Source: Ascidia mentula
Lineage: Eukaryota; Chordata; Ascidiacea; Phlebobranchia; Ascidiidae
NCBI GenBank assembly: GCA_947561715.1
Contig: OX387204.1
Coordinates: 16,931,001 to 16,995,000 of the forward strand
Direction: 5' to 3'
Length of the DNA stretch: 64,000 nucleotides
Part shown: positions 60,001 through 64,000 of the stretch, piece after piece
How the letters are laid out: each line of letters opens with the position of its first letter
Numbering within the stretch: position 1 is the first letter of the stretch
Program-made: the position numbers and the translations under genes
The notes under the pieces: generated by a model
Databases searched by the model: none
What the model was told of the DNA's origin: nothing
What the model saw: only the letters and a program-made list of their open reading frames with translations

Positions 60001-63000
60001 TATAATTAGAGGTATCCTACTGCAATGATTTGATTTTTTTGTCATTTGTCATTTAACCAATGCATCTACAGTAGCAGCAAATATATCGGTTACTCAAACC
60101 AGCAAAGTTGTTAGTATTCCAGAAACGTTTACAATTGGTTGTGAATCTTATGGTTTTCCATTGCCGACAACATATTGGATTCGGTAAAGCGATTGGCAAA
60201 ATGAAAAATTTGTTTTGTTCTACTCCGTATATTCATGAAATCAACATTACGTTGTGTCCATAGAAATGATCATGTAGCAAACTGCACTACTAACATATCC
60301 TCGGTTTGCCAAAAACGTACAACCGTCGGCGAATTCAAATCCATATCCTGGTTAAACTTCAATATTACCAACATAGAAGATGCTGGAAGTTATCACTGCA
60401 AAGCCTTCAATATATTTGGTTTAAAAATGGTCTCAGAAACCTTTACACTTCTTGGTGAAACTGTGATGTTTTTCGTCCTAAGAATCTTAGCGATATTTAG
60501 TAATTTTAACATTTTTAGTTGAGACAAATATTTCTCTCACTACAAATTACGTCAGATTGCTGGTGGGTGAATCTACAAACGTGACTTGTACTTCTTTCGG
60601 ATATTACACTCCTACTGTTTATTGGACCAGGTAAAAAATAACTATCGAAAAAAGCTAAGATTTAAACTTTTCTTTGACACTTTATTTTTAGATTTTTGGA
60701 AAATATATCGAATAAATCGTCAACACGAATATATTATGAAACATTTAACGTGGACAAATTCCAAACGATCAGTGTACTGAATATAAATGTTGCCGATGTC
60801 AACGATTCTGGTATTTTTATCTGCCGAACTACATCAAATACCAAGAGTTTACGTATTGTCGTTACAACCCCACAGCAGGTTGCCTTTGCAGCTGGTATGT
60901 ATGCTTGTCTTGTGAGCAATGTTACTTACACTTGCAAATATTAATTCCTATTTATTGGGTTAGGTGTCATCGAATTTGTGTCAAAATGGTTCATTCCCAC
61001 AGTTATTGGATTGTCTGTTTTGATTATTTTACTCATATCTGTAGGTGTGGTAATCAAGTGGAGGTAAACCTTCTTTTCTTCATTAAATCAAAAAAGTGTT
61101 GTCCCATTTTAATTATTTGATGTTTAGGGAAAAAATATGTGCAACTATTTCCACACGAAAAAAAAACGCATCAGAAACCTCGTTAGAATTTGAATTGAAT
61201 AAAAGAGTGAGCTGGAAATACTCCCCAGGTATTCGGAAGATAAGACTTATTAGGAATCAATCCGTTTTAAAAAAGTTTACATTATAACCATTAGAGGATG
61301 GGCCTGATGACACTTATAACACACGGATACGTAAGTTTTACTTGAGTGAATTTTACACGAAGAGCGCAGATAATTCACACAAAGCAATCAAATCACAATA
61401 TCAGGTACGTGTATAACTTCTGCCATTTATGTTGCCAAAATATTCATTAGTATTTGTTGTTTTATGCACATAGAGTCATAGATTGTTGATACACAAATTT
61501 TGTGGTATAATCCTTGCAGAAAATCAAAAGACAATCAAGAAATGCTTTCAGCATTGAAAAAGCAAAAAACAACCCATGTCGAAATCGTTACAAGAATATT
61601 TTACCATGTAAGTTGTTGTTCATTGCACAGCGCAAGGTTAGTTGTCAGATTCACAAACAATTTCTTGTCATAGGAACACTAATGACGGATTTACTCATGT
61701 TTTAGACAATGAAATGTTTTATTTATTCAAGACGTATCTGCAAAAACTTATGCCATCATCAGTTGAAAGGGGAGTGGTTGGTCTTTCTCCATAGTGATAT
61801 AAAGCTGACCTGACTGATGCCAGACTGATGATGATGGCATAAATTTTAGCAATAATTTCTTGAAAATATAAAACATGTGAATGCTTATAGCACTATGGGC
61901 TACTCTGTTTATTCTCAGAGTTACTTGTTGGAAAACAAATGGTTTCCTTCCTCACATTCAATACCTCATTTTTAATATTTTGTTGAGTAAATTAACTTAT
62001 ATGCAAACAGTACGAGGTAAATCGTCCCGGAAGGGTATTAAAAAATTTTCTGCATGATAATCTTGTCAAAAATACATAACATTTACACCAATTATTTCCG
62101 TAGACGATTACAACAGAGTGCTCCTTCGTGGACTTGAGGGCGATGAAAAGGACTACATTAACGCTTCATATGTGGAGGTTCGTAACCGTGCTGAATGCAA
62201 TGGAAAATAAACTGTTAACGTTTCTAATTAGGGTTTTAAACAACCAAACAAGTGGATTGCAACCCAAGGCCCCATCGATACAACTGTAAATGATTTCTGG
62301 ACGATGGTTTGGCTACAAAAAGTCAGAGTAATTGTAATGCTCACAAATCCAGACCAAAATAAAAAAGTGAGTGTTTTATTATTAATTTAGATGCGTATTA
62401 TTCAACGCTTTTCACTGTTTAGTCAAGGTGTGCTCTTTACTGGCCCCAGAGTTTCGCCCCCTTTAAATTGTACGGTCGTGTTAACGTGAAAATGCTTAAA
62501 GTCCTGAACAAACATGGTTTCATTGTCAGGAAAATGGCGATCGAAGAAGCAAACACCTTATATGTTTCGGTATACTAGGTTTAAATAGAAGTTCCTCGTT
62601 GCTGTTATTGTTCTTATATCGCTTTGAATCCAGGAACAACGAGTTGTGACTCACTACCAATTACTTGCTTGGCCCGGTTATGGAGTTCCACAAACAACAA
62701 CTGACTTTCTCACATTCACAAACCAAGTTCAGAAGGAAATGGATCGGGTAAAGCGAACTTTGCGAACTCAGGTTCCCACTGTGGTCCATTGTAGGTAAAA
62801 ATAGTGAAAAATAGTGATTATATACCTTGGTAAACTCAGTGACTGCGAGATAACCTTCAAGTATGTTTATCAAGCGGAGGTACCGGCAGAACAGGGACTT
62901 TCATTGGTTTTGTTTATTTGTTGGAGGAATTAAATCAAACTGGCTCAGTTGATGCTCTTAAGGCCGTTTGCCACCTGAGAGAGCAAAGAATGGAAATGGT

Positions 63001-63211
63001 GCAAACCGCGGTAAATGTGTTTCTTTTCCCCGACATATTTTAACTTGTGTTAACTTCATTTGTTACATTTATCTAGGAGCAATACATATTCTTGCACTAC
63101 TTGATTGCACAAAGTGTTGAATGTTGCAAAACCCAGACAAATATTACTGGACTGAACGAAAATGTTGAGCAACTTAAATGGTTTGTGACCTGCATACAAA
63201 AAACTGTTTAG
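57045..63211 (+). CDS. Receptor copy B5: CTLD-Ig(6)-TM-PTP, apparently intact
   Basis: Type B receptor with all exons readable: signal peptide 57045-57114 (MSEAVNNCVMIWICILL), CTLD ([35 protein letters not shown]), Ig-like exon about 57970-58251, five two-exon Ig domains, TM exon 60964-61063, an open juxtamembrane exon, and the PTP to TAG at 63209-63211. It differs from B2 in the PTP at [12 protein letters not shown] (Asn to Lys), WPGYGVP and HCSGGTGRTG. The Gly-for-Asp change is shared. From the CTLD to the fourth two-exon Ig domain it is very close to B2, while its 5' flank is closest to A1, which suggests exchange between units. Confidence 0.82.
61713..61879. mobile_element. Intronic foldback element in B5
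   Basis: Ortholog of the 14912-15079 element in the same PTP intron, with both arms and the centre retained. Confidence 0.6.
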
Positions 63212-64000
63212 CATAAAATGTAAATCATGCACTCACAGTTCACCTTCTTCATGTGACGTCATCAACGAGATATACAGCTGTGTTAAGTTGTCTGATGACG
63301 TCACTGCTTCAACAAAGCCGGCAAAGAGTTCAACTCTTTAAATATGCGGAATCTTCTTCTGTGTTGGGTTTTCGGTTTTAAATACGCGTTCAGGGCAATT
63401 GCCTAAATGTCACAATATTCGAAGAATCAGCTTAAAATTAACAATTCGTAATTGTGACACCTGCGACTCGACGAGACGCCGTTAGATATGTTTTAAAATT
63501 TGTGTCTCAAAATTGTCAAGCTTGTTGACGTAAATCTGCTTGGGATTGTATTTTTGAAAAATGTTATAAGTTAATGACGTAAACCACTTATTTCATGTCA
63601 TGACAATCATCCTTTTGCGTTTTGTGTTTCTTCAATGAGTTTAGCATCTTGTCTGCGTTGCTATACATGTATTTATCTTCATGATTGCATTTCTTCATGT
63701 AAACCGAAATTAAAAATATTTATTAGAACTTGTTCTATTCCCATGTGAAGTTTACTCAGTTGAAGTCGTTCCCACAACTACGTACAAATATGAAAATGCA
63801 AAACCTATAAAGACCAGTTCTATTATTATTAGATTTGCGTTTTTACATTTTATCCCATAAAAACATAACATCTATATGTTGTGCCTCTATACACACTGAC
63901 TAACAGCTAATGTCGATAATAATGAAAAAGTTTAGTAGCTGATGTAGCTTGGGGCCAGTATAGCCAGCCCCTAAAGTAGGGTTCACGAAGCGGTTTTTGG
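63212..64000. repeat. Inter-unit spacer 8 (cut by window end)
   Basis: Spacer homologous to the others, with TGACGTCA at 63254-63261 and 63296-63303. Because it leads toward another unit-type 5' flank, the array probably continues past the window. Confidence 0.6.

Noticed and set aside
1..64000. CRISPR array, prokaryotic operon, tRNA or rRNA genes
   Set aside because: No regularly spaced short repeats, no tRNA-like cloverleaf and no rRNA segment noticed; intron-containing metazoan genes fill the window.

Overview
The window is animal genomic DNA: AT-rich, with many short exons, GT-AG introns mostly of 60-450 bp, and extracellular, transmembrane and receptor tyrosine-phosphatase (PTP) modules on one polypeptide. 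All real genes read on the + strand. A compact invertebrate genome, most likely an ascidian tunicate (Ciona-like), is my best guess. It is an inference, because nothing here fixes the species.

Most of the window is one tandem array of a receptor family. Each full unit encodes, in order, a signal peptide, a C-type lectin domain (CTLD, three exons), one cysteine-poor Ig-like domain (one exon), several two-exon Ig domains, one membrane span, and an intracellular PTP domain. There are two architectures. Type A (A1 603-7071, A2 17862-25598) has a canonical first PTP domain (WPDHGVP loop, HCSAGIGRTG signature) followed by a degenerate second domain. Type B (B1 10199-16401, B2 30300-36489, B3 remnant about 37256-40314, B4 48982-55388, B5 57045-63211) has one PTP domain that keeps the Cys/Arg loop but has lost the catalytic WPD aspartate (WPG). 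B2 and B5 look intact. B1 has a stop just after the membrane span, B4 a frameshift in an Ig exon, and A1, A2 and B3 are broken. Exon junctions were placed by hand; for B2 the 25 exons sum to 3474 nt with consistent phases, giving about 1157 residues.

A different gene lies between B3 and B4 (41081-45798): a ZP-domain protein with a basic RKRR site, an EGF-like module, a membrane span and a short tail. Its 3' end plus a more divergent CTLD and PTP scraps was copied elsewhere (26.8-28.7 kb and 45.6-47.6 kb; a shorter piece at 8.0-8.3 kb). The 0.7-2 kb spacers between units are homologous to one another and hold no convincing gene, but carry a conserved hairpin with paired TGACGTCA octamers just after the type B stop codons.

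The most unexpected signal is three type I hammerhead ribozyme motifs (1171-1225 +, 42623-42669 +, 49111-49170 -), all in introns. Two lie in insertions with 13-14 bp target-site duplications that are absent from the paralogous introns, so a small ribozyme-bearing mobile element has been moving within this array. An intronic foldback element and a perfect 96-bp inverted repeat are further mobile-DNA traces. The biological reading is a rapidly diversifying recognition-receptor cluster whose signalling domains range from a canonical phosphatase, through a predicted substrate-binding but catalytically impaired form, to copies with no phosphatase.
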